Source: Cardinalis cardinalis
Taxonomy: Eukaryota > Chordata > Aves > Passeriformes > Cardinalidae
NCBI GenBank assembly: GCA_014549065.1
Contig: JACDOX010000024.1
Span: 4,375,298 to 4,439,297 of the forward strand
Length of the DNA stretch: 64,000 nucleotides
Direction: 5' to 3'
Under the pieces are notes generated by a model. The model was given only the letters and a program-made list of their open reading frames with translations. It ran no database searches and had not been told where the DNA came from. The position numbers and the translations under genes are program-made. Below, piece after piece: positions 1 through 11,500 of this stretch; position 1 is the stretch's first letter; the number at the start of each line of letters is the position of its first letter.

Positions 1-1679
1 TTAGCTATGACACTAAACTGCCTTAGCAACTTANATGTAACTTTAATATACTATATTGTCAAGATGTCTTATACAGTCATTCATAAAGACAGTTATTGTT
101 TCATACACATTTATTTAGAAGNTGATAAAGTTTATTTTAGGTAATTTTATAAGTAGATGTTGGGGATGAGATCAACTACAAGGAAAAATCTAAATGTAAA
201 AAATAATTATGTCAGCAATGAGAAAAAGACACATTGGTGTAGCGTTACAGTTTTGAGTTCTCCAGGTGGTTTTTTCCTGTCCTTCACTTTTCTTCCCATA
301 TGAGCTCCATTTTAATTCTGTTANAGATAAACCACTGCCTTCTGATTGGTCCCTGGGGGTCTCTGCTAATCTTGTAACACACAAAACATGTTTTAAGAAT
401 TCCATGCATGTGATTATGTTCAGTCACACACTCATGTAGTGGATTTTCCACCAAAATAGTTTTACCACATCACCTTCAATCATATTGCACAGATTAGTAA
501 AATCTCTAGGGTCAATATTCTGTTGTCCTTATCTTGGTTAAGATACCAGGTGTTTGGCATCATTCCCACAAGNAGAGGTTACAGAATCATGGAACCATTA
601 AATTGTTTAGTTTGGAAAAGACCTATAAGATCACCAAGTCCAACCATCAGCCCAGCACTGCCAAGTCCACCCTGTCCCAAAGTGCCACATCTACAAGTCT
701 TGTAGATAATTCCAGTAATGGTGACTCCACCTCTTCCCTGGGCAGCCTGTTCCAGTGCTTGGCAACCCTATCCATGAAGAAACTTTTCCTCCTATCTACT
801 GTAAACCTCCCCTGTTACANCTTGAGGCCATTTCCTCTTGTCCTGTNACTTATTATCTAGTTGAAGTTGCCAATCCCCATCTGACTGCAACCTCCTTTCA
901 GACAGCTATAGAGAGTGATAAGGTCTCCCCTGAGCCTCCTTTTCTCCAGGCCACTCCCTCAGCCACTCCTCATCAGACTTGTGCTCCAGACTCTTCACCA
1001 CCTCCATTGCCCTTCTCTGGACACATTCCAGCNTCTCAATGTCTTTCTTGTACTGAGGAGCCCAGAACTGGACACAGGATTCGAGGTGTGGCCTCACCAG
1101 TGCCGAGTAGAGGGGGTAACAATTTCCCTGCTCCTGCTGGCCACATTATTGCTGATTTAGGCCAGGATGCCATTGGCCTTCTTGGCCACCTGGGCACAGC
1201 TGGCTCATGTTCAGCCACTGTCACCAGCACCCCAAGCTCTTTTTTTGCTGGGCTGCTTTCCAGCCACTCTGTCCCCAGCCCATAGCACTGTATGAGGTTT
1301 TTGGGACCCAAGTGTAGGACCTGGTTGTTGGCCTTGTTGAACCTCACACAATTTGCCTCAGCCTATTGATCCANCCTGCCCAGACTCCTCTGCAGAGCCT
1401 TCCTGCCCTCCAGCAGATGAACANTCTTGCCCTACTTTCTGTCTTCAGCAAAGTGACTGAGGGGGCACTCAATCCCCTCATCCAGGTCATTTGTAAAGAT
1501 ACTAAGCAGGACTGGCCTCAGTACTGAGGACATATACAAGCATATGTGTGCATATGGTGAAAGCACATACACACAGAGAATTTTTAAAAACAAATATTCT
1601 TTCCTCCANCCTTCACCTTTCTTGATTTCTCAGGAACATAGAAAGCACAGTTCACTGACTTCTCCATTCTGCTTGGCAG
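1..1679 (+). other. NAV3: NAV3 intron (3' part), partial
   Basis: Non-coding sequence upstream of the first recognisable exon; the 5' end of this intron lies outside the window. It contains a minus-strand CR1 fragment at about 581-1528. The remaining 1-580 and 1529-1679 show no gene or repeat I can name. The intron ends in the acceptor TTGGCAG at 1673-1679. The exon that follows begins with one base completing a codon, so the preceding exon outside the window must end with two bases of a codon. Confidence 0.85.
581..1528 (-). mobile_element. CR1 LINE, 5'-truncated copy, antisense to NAV3
   Basis: The left edge reads CAGAATCATGGAACC, the reverse complement of the CR1 3' end, so the element runs right to left. 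Read on the minus strand, 906-1097 still encodes a degraded CR1 ORF2 C-terminal peptide with the recognisable stretches CVQFWAPQYKKDIE and LECVQRRAM. Further along, 1036-1347 carries the LHLGPKNLIQCYG-like segment. The copy has stops, frame breaks and single Ns and cannot encode a working reverse transcriptase. It stops at about 1528, leaving about 150 bp before the exon acceptor. Repeat boundaries are approximate because I judged them by eye from known CR1 sequence. CR1 is the dominant LINE of birds and other sauropsids, which supports the organism call. Confidence 0.9.
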
Positions 1680-2063
1680 CACGTTGGAGACAACTTTTGA
1701 CAGCACTGTGACAACTGAGGTGAATGGGAGAAGCATACCAAGCCTATCCAGCCGATCGAGCNCTGTGACTTGGAGGCTGGGGCAGGCCAGCCCCCGGCTG
1801 CAGGCGGGAGATGCTCCATCCTTGGGTGCTGGTTATCCCCGCAGCAGCGCCAGCCGCTTCATCCACACAGACCCTTCTCGGTTCATGTACACCACCCCGC
1901 TCCGCCGAGCTGCTGTCTCTCGCCTTGGAAACATCTCTCAGATTGACATGAGTGAGAAGGGAACTGCTGATTTGGACATAGCCTCTGAAGCCGACGTTGG
2001 TGGCTACATGAGTGATGGAGACATTCTTGGGAAAAGCCTGAGGACTGATGACATCAACAGTGG
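1680..2063 (+). CDS. NAV3: NAV3 internal exon (128 codons, GYMSDG motif)
   Basis: Neuron navigator 3 is a microtubule-associated protein of the unc-53/NAV family that acts in neurite guidance and cell migration. This exon begins after a CTTGGCAG acceptor with one base that completes a codon, and ends at TGG before the donor GTGAGC (phase 2 at both ends, 384 bp). It encodes ETTFDSTVTTEVNG near the start, then GYPRSS, FIHTDPSRFMYTTPLRRAAV, SRLGNISQIDMSEK and finally GGYMSDGDILGK and DDINSG. The DPSRFMYTTPLRRAAVSRLG block and the GYMSDG motif are strongly conserved among navigators. The text fits NAV3 better than NAV1 or NAV2, judged from memory of the family. One N at 1762 leaves one residue unresolved. 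As the exon length is a multiple of three, skipping it would keep the frame. Confidence 0.94.
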
Positions 2064-5000
2064 GTGAGCAGCACTTTTTCCCCATATGGACTAATGCATG
2101 ATTTGTAGGAGTAGAAGAATTTTTCTAAAAATTTTGGCACACAAGCAGAAGTTGCATTATAGTTGGAAAATGTAAATATACATATAAAAAAAATTAACCT
2201 CTAATCTGACAGTGATACTCTCAGCTGCCTTCANATTCTGTTCTTGTCCTTTAACATCAAAATTACTTTGCTGTGAACTTTGAGTTCCACTATTACTTAC
2301 TGGAAAATTCTAGTTGTCCTGTGAGCCATCAGTTTGCCTTGCTTTCCCTGGGGTAACTCTTCTTTTGGTATTTTTATGTTTTGTTTGAGATGGTATGGAT
2401 GACATTGGATGCAGCTGATGAAAAGCAGTTGTTGACAGCGCTGACTTTCTGTTTCCACTTCAGATATTGTCGAGCATAGTCATTGTAATTGGCTTTTATT
2501 GTAGGTTTTCAGCTGTGCATATCATTTTGAGCAGCAGCAATATCTTTTCATTAAAGACTAGACCAGGTACTTAGTGTATCCAGGAGGAAGAATCACAGTT
2601 TTTATTTTTGTTTGCTCAATCAATTGGGGTACTGCAATTTGAGGTGCTGCATTCCCTGTGTTTCAAATTCAACAATTCTTATATCAATCTAGGAACACAA
2701 GTCACTTCAGTCCTGTGTGTGTTAGACCTCCTGGAACATCATTAAAAAAGAGCAGCCATGTTACAGTTTTACTCATACTTAAATTACTAATCACTGCTGC
2801 TTTTGGCACCTCAAGGCTGCTTGCTGACTGATGTAACACTATGTTAAATAGAAGTTCCATGGAGTACCNGGTCATGTCACACCACACTGCTTCACTCTAT
2901 AATTTTAGAATTCTTGCTGTCAATCTAATCTCTTAGTTTGAAGCATAGCTATGATTAGAGAATGGTGGGGGATGAAATTGAGTATGATACATTCCTAAAG
3001 GGAAATCTAAGTCTGTGATCAAAGCTCTCTCTAGAATAGTGTCTCATCTCAAGCACCATCCAAGGATAGATCTCTAGAAAAAGCATCATTTTAAAGAAAG
3101 CATATTCCTGTGTCTCCCTGGGCTACTTTTTCAGTGATCTGTGTATATAGCCCTGCTGACAACATTGTCCACAACACATCATTAATGACTGTTAAATAGG
3201 ATGCCATATTTATATATGCTAGAAAAGAGAAAATACATATGGAAAATATNATACTTTAATGTCTGAGGACCTCTTATCATTAAGGAAATATTAATGCTGT
3301 CTTTGACAGATGCATGATTTTATTCAAAATTTTAAAAATGGGAATCCTTTTTTAGTGCCTCATGAGTTGTNTTAATTAGCTCATCACATTAAAGGGTGAA
3401 TATAGTCATCTTATGTGACTTTTCTTTGCATCTGTAATAAGGATAACTCAATAGATAGTAAGTTGCTCTGTGCTCAGTTAACATTTTTAGGTGCAGTAAA
3501 TGTTAAAACAATTGATAAGCACTGAAATTTCAGGATTCACTGAGGCATGTAAAGTCTTATCTCCTCTATGCCTCTTCCATTATCAGTTTAATTACTTTAA
3601 ACACTTGGGGAAAAGAATGCAGCAGTAATTTGAAATTAGTGCAAGGAAGGCCTGTTGCACTTGTCAAGTCTATCCTTACTTATACAGGAAAAAAAATGCA
3701 TTTAGTCTGGATTGCATTCAAGCCACAGCTAANTTTAATACACAATTCTAGAGCTGTGGAATCTACTGGATAATTCACAGCTAGCTAAATAATCTGTCAA
3801 AAAAGTCTGAATTTTGTCTTTAATAAAAGATTAATATAATATGTAAATGTGACTATTAATTTACCTTTGCAAACAAATGTGTAGTTACCTTCTCCAAACT
3901 CCAGATACCAAGGCTTCAGAAACACTTTGCCAAGCTACTGGCCTAATCTCACCCATGCTTTAAACATCTCAGAGTTTTATTGAAAATAATCAAAGGAACN
4001 CTGTGTGTTTTAATGCACTTGAGCTTGCCTTCACCCGTGCTGCCACCCAAGACACGCAGCCTTTTCAGACTGGAGCNACAAGAGAGGGCTCCACTGCTGC
4101 AGCTTTGCTCTCAAGGCCTGCACCTGTTCAGCCACCCCCAACCACAGGGATGGAGGCAGAGGCAGGTGCTCCCAGGCTGCTGAATTGGCCCTCAGGTCTC
4201 TGTCACAGATGATTTCAATTAAATCTTCTCCCAGAAGGAACCACAGGGAGAGGGNCAACAGAGCAGCTGGAGTAGCAGTAGTGTGTGTGTTTGCCTTGGT
4301 TTGTGACTGGGATTCTGTGTAATTTCTAAAGTTAAATGTTTGTGTGCTNGCATACATGCTTAGACTGAAAGGTGCATTTGTGTGGCACCATTTCATGGCT
4401 CAAGGAGAGCTTGTGTTAAAGACTGAATCAGGAGTAAACTCTGGGAGATCATTTTAGCCAGCAATCTAGCACTGGGACTACACCTGTTTCAGTAAATCTG
4501 TACTTTATTTTGAGTAGGTTCAGTGAGGTACAGAATTTTTTTCTGAATATTTGTGCTTCTGTGTTCAGTGCCATATAANTGCATGGTCCTTCAAAAGTAA
4601 ATTTATGCTAACTTTGTTAGTAACTTAAAGTTATCAGAAAATACAAAAGGGAAACAAAAAGAACAAGAGCCTGAGGGAGGACAATTTCACTAAAGGTTCT
4701 TTGGGAACATAATGGAGAGGTCCTGTGGGTAGGACAGACTGGTGATGCTGCTCCNTTATAAGGGCCAGGATGTCTCAGAGAGACAACCAAACTGTAGGTA
4801 GACATTCCAGAAATTATTGCTGGTAGTTTTAATTCATAAACTTTTAATGGTTCTCTAGTGAGTAAACAGCACTATACTCACTGTTTCATTCATTACACAT
4901 TAGACATGCATTATAATGTGGGGAGAATCTAGTAAAAGGAACACACAATAAAAATATTCTTAAATATCATTGTAAGGTCTTCAGTNAATATCTCTTTCAT

Positions 5001-5435
5001 GTCCAAATAACCGCATCCCAACAAGGACTATGAATTTGGGTTCCTAATCTCTGTTCCTATTTAGATAAACACAACTAAATTCTTTTTTTTTTAAGCTGGA
5101 GTGATTTTTCTTGCACCTGGTGCTATTTTTTTTGCAAAAAACACAGTATTTGAAATGTGCTTTTGAACATACTTGAGGGCTTTAGTCTAAAATATTTCAG
5201 TAAAAGAGGTTGGCCTGTAAGCCATGACAGAAAAAGGCAAATGATCCCAGAAAACAGGCAGATACCCAATCTCCCTGTGCTGGGCACATAAAGTGGGAAT
5301 ATTTGGTATAAGTCTACCATCTAATAAGACAACCTGTANCTTAAACATTTGAATTTCACAGACCATTAACTTTAAAGTGAAACATGTTGCCAGATGGCTG
5401 CATTTCCCACCAATTGACCACAAATTTATTTTCAG
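2064..5435 (+). other. NAV3: NAV3 intron, 3.4 kb
   Basis: The intron starts with GTGAGC and ends with ATTTTCAG at 5428-5435. It is AT-rich and contains scattered single Ns. I see no repeat I can name and no coding sequence; short open frames at 3980-4396 and 5123-5516 have no family signature and no splice context. A moderately GC-richer patch lies at about 4020-4260 without any recognisable content. Confidence 0.85.
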
Positions 5436-5555
5436 GTACATGACAGATGGAGGACTCAACCTATATACAAGAAGTCTGAACCGAATACCAGACCTTGCTG
5501 CCTCTCGAGACGTCATCCAGAGAGGGGTTCATGATGTGACTGTGGATGCTGACAG
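5436..5555 (+). CDS. NAV3: NAV3 internal exon (40 codons, GYMTDG motif)
   Basis: This 120-bp exon opens after TTATTTTCAG. Its first base completes the glycine codon begun in the previous exon, giving the second copy of the paired motif, G-YMTDGGLNLYTRSLNRIPD. It continues with LAASRDVIQRGVHDVTVDAD and ends in AG before the donor GTAACA. The LNLYTRSLNRIPD wording is the NAV3 form; the NAV2 paralogue differs at several of these positions as I remember it. The exon is phase 2 at both ends, so it could be skipped without a frameshift. It lies between a 3.4-kb intron and a 36-kb intron, and the next exon completes its last codon as serine, giving DADSWDDSSS across the junction. Confidence 0.95.
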
Positions 5556-8500
5556 GTAACAGTGCTTTGCTAAGTAAAAACCTGTCTGAGCTCTAGAAAT
5601 ATTTTGCATCCTTCATACTTCCTAAAATATCATATAAGGAATAGGAAGCAAGCTTCTGAGGCTGTGAGTTTTCTGAGCNCCCAAAATAGCAAATACCACA
5701 ATGAGTGGGGGGAAAAAGCAAATTTCTCACATGGGAACAAGACTCAGGAAGAATTTTTTGTTGTAGATGTAAGAGAAAATACTAAGAAGCCCATACCTTA
5801 TTTGCAGTCTTAAACTATTGAAATGGGANATGATTTTTACAGGTTGCCTTATCAGTTGATGAGCAAAGGGAAAATTCACATAGTCTCTAGAGAGCAGAGT
5901 GTGTGCCTGGTGACACATACATTTGGATTTGGCTGGAGCTAGAACAATGGTCTTGTCCACCTTGTTTTGACCTTTGCAAGTATCAGAAGAAGGCAGTACT
6001 GGCAAGTAGTGAGAAGTGAGAATTGGGGTTCTATCCCATTGTTTGTACAGTGTGAAAAAACAAACAACTCCATCCTGCCCTTATATATGGATGTCAGCAT
6101 AAAAAACATGCTCCCACTAGTATGTCTGTTCCTGTTCCTTAAGCTNAAAGTAGATTCATATTGGTGGCTTGTATCCACATCTGAGAAATAAAAATTCATA
6201 ACCCAGCTTTTGCAGAACTTGGAGCTGTCAGCTCTGAGGTTTTGGTCAGACCATCATAGAGATAAGGAACAGCTGTGAAATTTGGCAGTCTAAAATGTTA
6301 TGGGGTCTATTTGAATNCCCTTGTTTTAAAATAAAGTTTCTTTTAGGAAAAAGTATTCAGTCACAAAGGGNGCAAAGAGGGAGAAGGTTCATGGAGTTGT
6401 TCTGGTTTTATAAACCTGGCATATTAGTTGAAGAAGTTCTAGGATATTTACCTAGGTATAGAATTTTTACTTTTCACATTTTCTGATGAAAATATGCCTG
6501 TGANGCAAGTCAGGAATAGTCTGAATTGGTCAAACAGTGTAAGCAATGCATCAGGATAAAGGACATAATTTTCAGCTAGGAAACCAGTTACTTAAAAAAG
6601 AAGGTTGCTTTAGCTGACATCAGAGCATTTGTNGACCTTGCAGAAAAACCCTATTTTTGATAGAAAATCAAATGAGCACGGATAGGTTCTTTGAAATGCA
6701 AGCATCAACATGATGCAAAGACCAGAGAAAGTGTACAGTAGGCGTGTAAGAAAATAATTTGGGTAGAACTCACACAGTAACAGAAGGAAGAAATGAGATG
6801 TGGGCAGGAGGGACTTTTGTGGAGCTCTGTATGTGAGAACAGGAACCTTATGCTCAAAGTGAGAGAGAGGGTGGAAAATTTAGAGGCTGGCAGTCATGTA
6901 ATTAGAGAATGTCACTAGTGCCCACGTTTTTGTATGTCTCCCTTTTTTCCCTTGGGAGTGAAGTTATTAGAGCTCTTCCCACCATGCAATATTCACACCC
7001 AGGTTTCAAACCACGCAGATTTCCCCTGGGGGGGAAAAAAAAAAAAGGTCCAAAATAAGGGATTTTTTACTTTTTCTAAGTATTCCTCAAGTTCTAGATG
7101 CCACTCAAACACTGGATGCTTATTTGTCTTAATGTAGGTGTTTGTTCTGTGCTGTGTGGAGGTTCATACATATTTTGCAGAGTCTATCACCTACAAATGT
7201 GAAGTAGAACTTCAAGTAATGACTGCTTTCCCTTTCACAAAGAAAGCAAGCTGGATTCCTGTGTTCTTCTAGACCCTCTAAATGAGNCTTCATGGACCAT
7301 ACTATATTAATATTTAATTGAAATGTTTGTCGCAATGCACAGGCATAAGGTATTTAAGTTACGGCTATTCAGACAAATTCTGGCATTCCTTGACCTTGCA
7401 ATACATTACTTTTACAANCTTAATCATTCTTCATGGACATAGGAGGGAGGTTTTTTACATATAAGTGCATGCTATTCCTTGAAAAAGCAAAAGTTGTTTA
7501 GGAAATGTAAAATGTAGAAAATTTTATGAGTTCTGATGATAATAAAACACATGCTTACCAAAACTGTTTGCAAAAAAACCTGTGGTGGGTATAAAAAAAT
7601 TGTTTATAATGATCTTCAAGAATGTGTGCCACATTTTTGATGTGAAATCAAGGAAAAGAAGCAATAGAGATTGCTGAGACTTCAGCAGAGTAAGCTTCAT
7701 TCCTGCACAACAGTGTAAGTACCTAAGATTTCATATGGTCTCACATAGCCTTTTGCATCATTTTTTGTCTACTCTGAATGAAAAAATAANAGGCTTCAAG
7801 GTATGCCTTGCCTGGGATAATGAACTTCTGTGAAAGAGGAGAGATTATTTTCCTCACTGTCATCCNAGTAGATATGTGAAGGACACATGCATTTTCTCTG
7901 TGGTATCATTACTATAAGCCTTTTTCATAATTGGCATGATCTGCCCTTGCCTTTCTGTTGTAGAGGACTCTGCTGGCATCTTTTTTNGGGCAGAAAATAA
8001 ATTATATGCTGCAAATATCTGATTTACATTAGCAGACAGGAGAGAAGTTTTGGTATTTTGCCCATTACTAGAGGCAGCAGCTTTTGCTGACAGCAATCCT
8101 ATGTTCATGAAAACTCAACCTGGGTTTCTTTCTGACAACTTAAGTTATATCTTCAGCTTACATTTTAAAACTTTTTCTCTTTGTGAGCTGGCAGTACAAT
8201 ATTCTTTAGAGATGTGGACTGATATCTCTGACAGTAATGCCATTTCTGGTAAATTTATACTTTCAGACTGATTCTCATTTCCTGGATCATGTAAAAAGAC
8301 AGGAAGGTGCCCAGTATGATGACACTAAATGGTTACAGAGAGCACCTGTATCTCCACATCTTTGCAAAAAGCAAAAGATTGAAGGATCTCCATGTTGGAA
8401 ACCTAGCCTGAGAGAGCTCATCCCCATTGAATTGCTCTTTGAACTTCATAAAAGTAAAATTCACCAAGTCAGCATAAACCAAGGCTTAATGTTGCTTGCA

Positions 8501-11500
8501 TAAAGCNCAGTGTTGCAGAAAGTAATACAGCCAAATTGTTTATTCTGGTGAAGGAATTGTAAAAGCTGAAAGGACACTGGCACCATCAGATGTCAACAGT
8601 TGTTTCATTAAGTGGTGGCTTTTTTTATTTGTGGATGTTTTGTTTGGTTGGTTTTGGTTTTGTTTTCTTTTTTTAAATTGGCCACTTTTTAAATTGGACT
8701 TTTTTGTTTTTTGGTTGTTTTTTTTTAATAAATGCCTATTCCTTTCTATTTACCTTGTTTCAGTTACCATAAGATATTAATTAGAGGGAAAGATGGATTT
8801 TCTTTATNGGGTATAACATGGGATATAGCTAAGAGATTTTTCAGTGGTATTTTATTACATTTCATTTATTGTCCTGTCTACTTCCTCTATGCTCTAGCAT
8901 TTGCCTTCTGGGACTTGTAGAGGGAGTATTTGAAGAACATTCTTGGATTTCAAAGTCTTTTTCAAAGTAAGATGAGCCAAAAAAGATTAGATATAAGCAC
9001 AGAGAATGAATTACNTTCTTCGGAAGAATAAGGTTTGTTGCAATGTAGGTTGTAATGTTTCCAAACCACCCTGTGATGTTCATGAAAACTGTTAAGGAAG
9101 TTTAAAGTAAGCCCTATTAAAAGAGGATATAGCTCCACTGAGTTCAAACATTGTCCTTCCACTCCCTATACATGCAGAACTTAGTGCAGTGTGTCATAAG
9201 CCACAGCTTTCTTCACTTTCTTGACTCAACATAGGTCGTACAACCACTTTCCCTTCACATCCCTTGAATGCAGTATTCTTGCTCTTTCACCCTTTTTTTG
9301 GATGAAACCCAAAGCTTTAAAGTTTATGCTGCTTAGTATGCTTCTATCATGACCCACTTCAGCTACTTTGCTGTTGCATTGAATCTGAGCACCCATAATA
9401 ACAAGTTCTTATGCATAAGGAATCTCCCAAATGCTTCCACCATCTGCCACATGTGCAGAAGATTTGGCGCTCATCACAGACTAGCTCAGGCTGGCCTGGT
9501 TGTTCTCAGTCAAACCATAATCACCATAATACATTATTAATTATAATAAAATAATTCCAGATTTTGCCTGTAGTTTATTAGCTAACTTCCTGCATGAGTG
9601 ACTGNAAGTCTTCTTCTGGTGTTTGTCTGAGTAGATGAGCCTTGAGTTGGAATACTGTGCGTTTGAAAAAGGAACTTTTCTAGAGTTTAATACACATTGA
9701 ACTGGGAGCTCTGTTTCATAGGGTTGGTCGTATCAAAAAAGGCTGAGACATCATGAACAGTAACTTGAAATCCAAACAGAATACAATGCCTGTTCTCATA
9801 GTATACAGTTCCAGAAGCACATTGAAATTTCTGCTGTCATTTGGAATTTACCGCATTGGGATGTTGCTAAATGGAGGGGCATACTTTACTTTTTGCCTTT
9901 CTATCCAGATGAATCTGTGTGATGTTTGTTTCATCACTTTACTAATACTGTGTTTTCTGCTGTGTGTCTCTGCAGTTTGGTATTGATGTGACCATTTTTC
10001 TGCCAAATTGCAACTATTACCTGTTCATTTTGCTGCTTCTGGTTGCAGAGCAGGATTTACTATGGATAAAGGAAATGTATATGCCACAGTATTGAGCTAT
10101 GCACTGTGTGCACGCATTCAGCTATCTACCCTTTCCTTTGCCAACATTTCAGGTCTCTCCAACACTGGGTACCTGTGTCTATGGCAATAAATACAAATAT
10201 CCATCCCACAGATATGAAATATTAAAACACNGAAACAGGTATTCCTTCATCTTGCTGTCTGAGGCTTTCTTGGGCAAAACTGAGTTTTGCTGTAAAACTT
10301 GACTGTGTAGGGAGGCTTCCAATATCTTTGCACCTGCCTTCACCACTCAGTATGCCTGTGACTTACTCTGTTCACAGTCTAAAAAAGTCATTGTAGGTCT
10401 TAAAATCAGCATGGTTCATATAGTTCTGTGATCTGCTATCATTTTCTTTGTTGTGATTTTATAGTATTAGTAAGTTCTTAGGATGTTGGAAAAATTTAAG
10501 TATCTATACCTAACTGTTTTTGCAGTTACTATTCAAATACCTATAGAAGCCATAATNATAGAATCTCTCTTGTGAAGCAATTTAAATTTTAAGGAGTTTT
10601 TACTATTATTGTTCTCTTCTATACTTTTAATCTTCTCTAATTTCTCTTCACAGCTGTTGCTGTTAACATTTCCCACCATTTACTTTTTTATTACTCTCAA
10701 ATGATCCTGCATTTTCTTAGTCTCTGGCGTAAATCTTTCCTTATCTTGGCATCTGCTAGGCTATCAAGATAGTTACTAGTTATAAGTATCTATTTCAGTG
10801 TATATCTTGGCTTTAATTGTTTCTGCAAAGTATGGATGCTAAATTTAAGTACCTAAAGCATAAATATNTGTGTATCCATGCATGAAGGGCAGAATAATTG
10901 TGTCAAAAGGAGCACTCTTGGAGTTTTGGCTCATTACATTGTTAGGTATTTAGAATTCTTTGAGGATGAATTCTTTATTTTTGAAAGCATAATGAGAAAT
11001 AAATTTTTCAGTAATACAATTTTGTACAGCATTATTAATTTAGAAAGAATGCTATTTGAATTAGTACAATTTGTTTCTGGTCATGCTTTTTAAAGTCAGG
11101 ATTTGAGCAACATAAAATAGGCAGAACAACTGGACTTTGATATAATTTTGTGAAGTTCACCCTTCCTTACTTACTTTGAACATCTGCTGTANTTGCCCAT
11201 AGAACCACAAACCAAAACATGGAAGCATTTACCAGCTGTGTGGTTTTAGGTTCAGATACTATATTAATATCAGTGACATAAACAAACTGCATTGTTAGCA
11301 TGCTGTCATTAGCATATTAAACTGTCATGATCCTGCAACATCATGTCTGCAGACACATTTTTTTGCACCCAGCTTACATTAGAAAATCATACTCAGAAAA
11401 GGCAAATGTGAAGGGCAGATGTTTACCTTAAAACAAGACCAGGCTGCAAATGACAAATTAAGTTTTCTCTTTTTGAAATTTTTACTAAGTGGAAGAAAGA

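Noticed and set aside
755..1347. Plus-strand open frames of 81-176 codons and a 103-codon minus-strand frame near the start
   Set aside because: All lie inside the CR1 copy. The plus-strand frames are antisense to the element, and the minus-strand frames are decayed LINE ORF2 fragments, not host genes.
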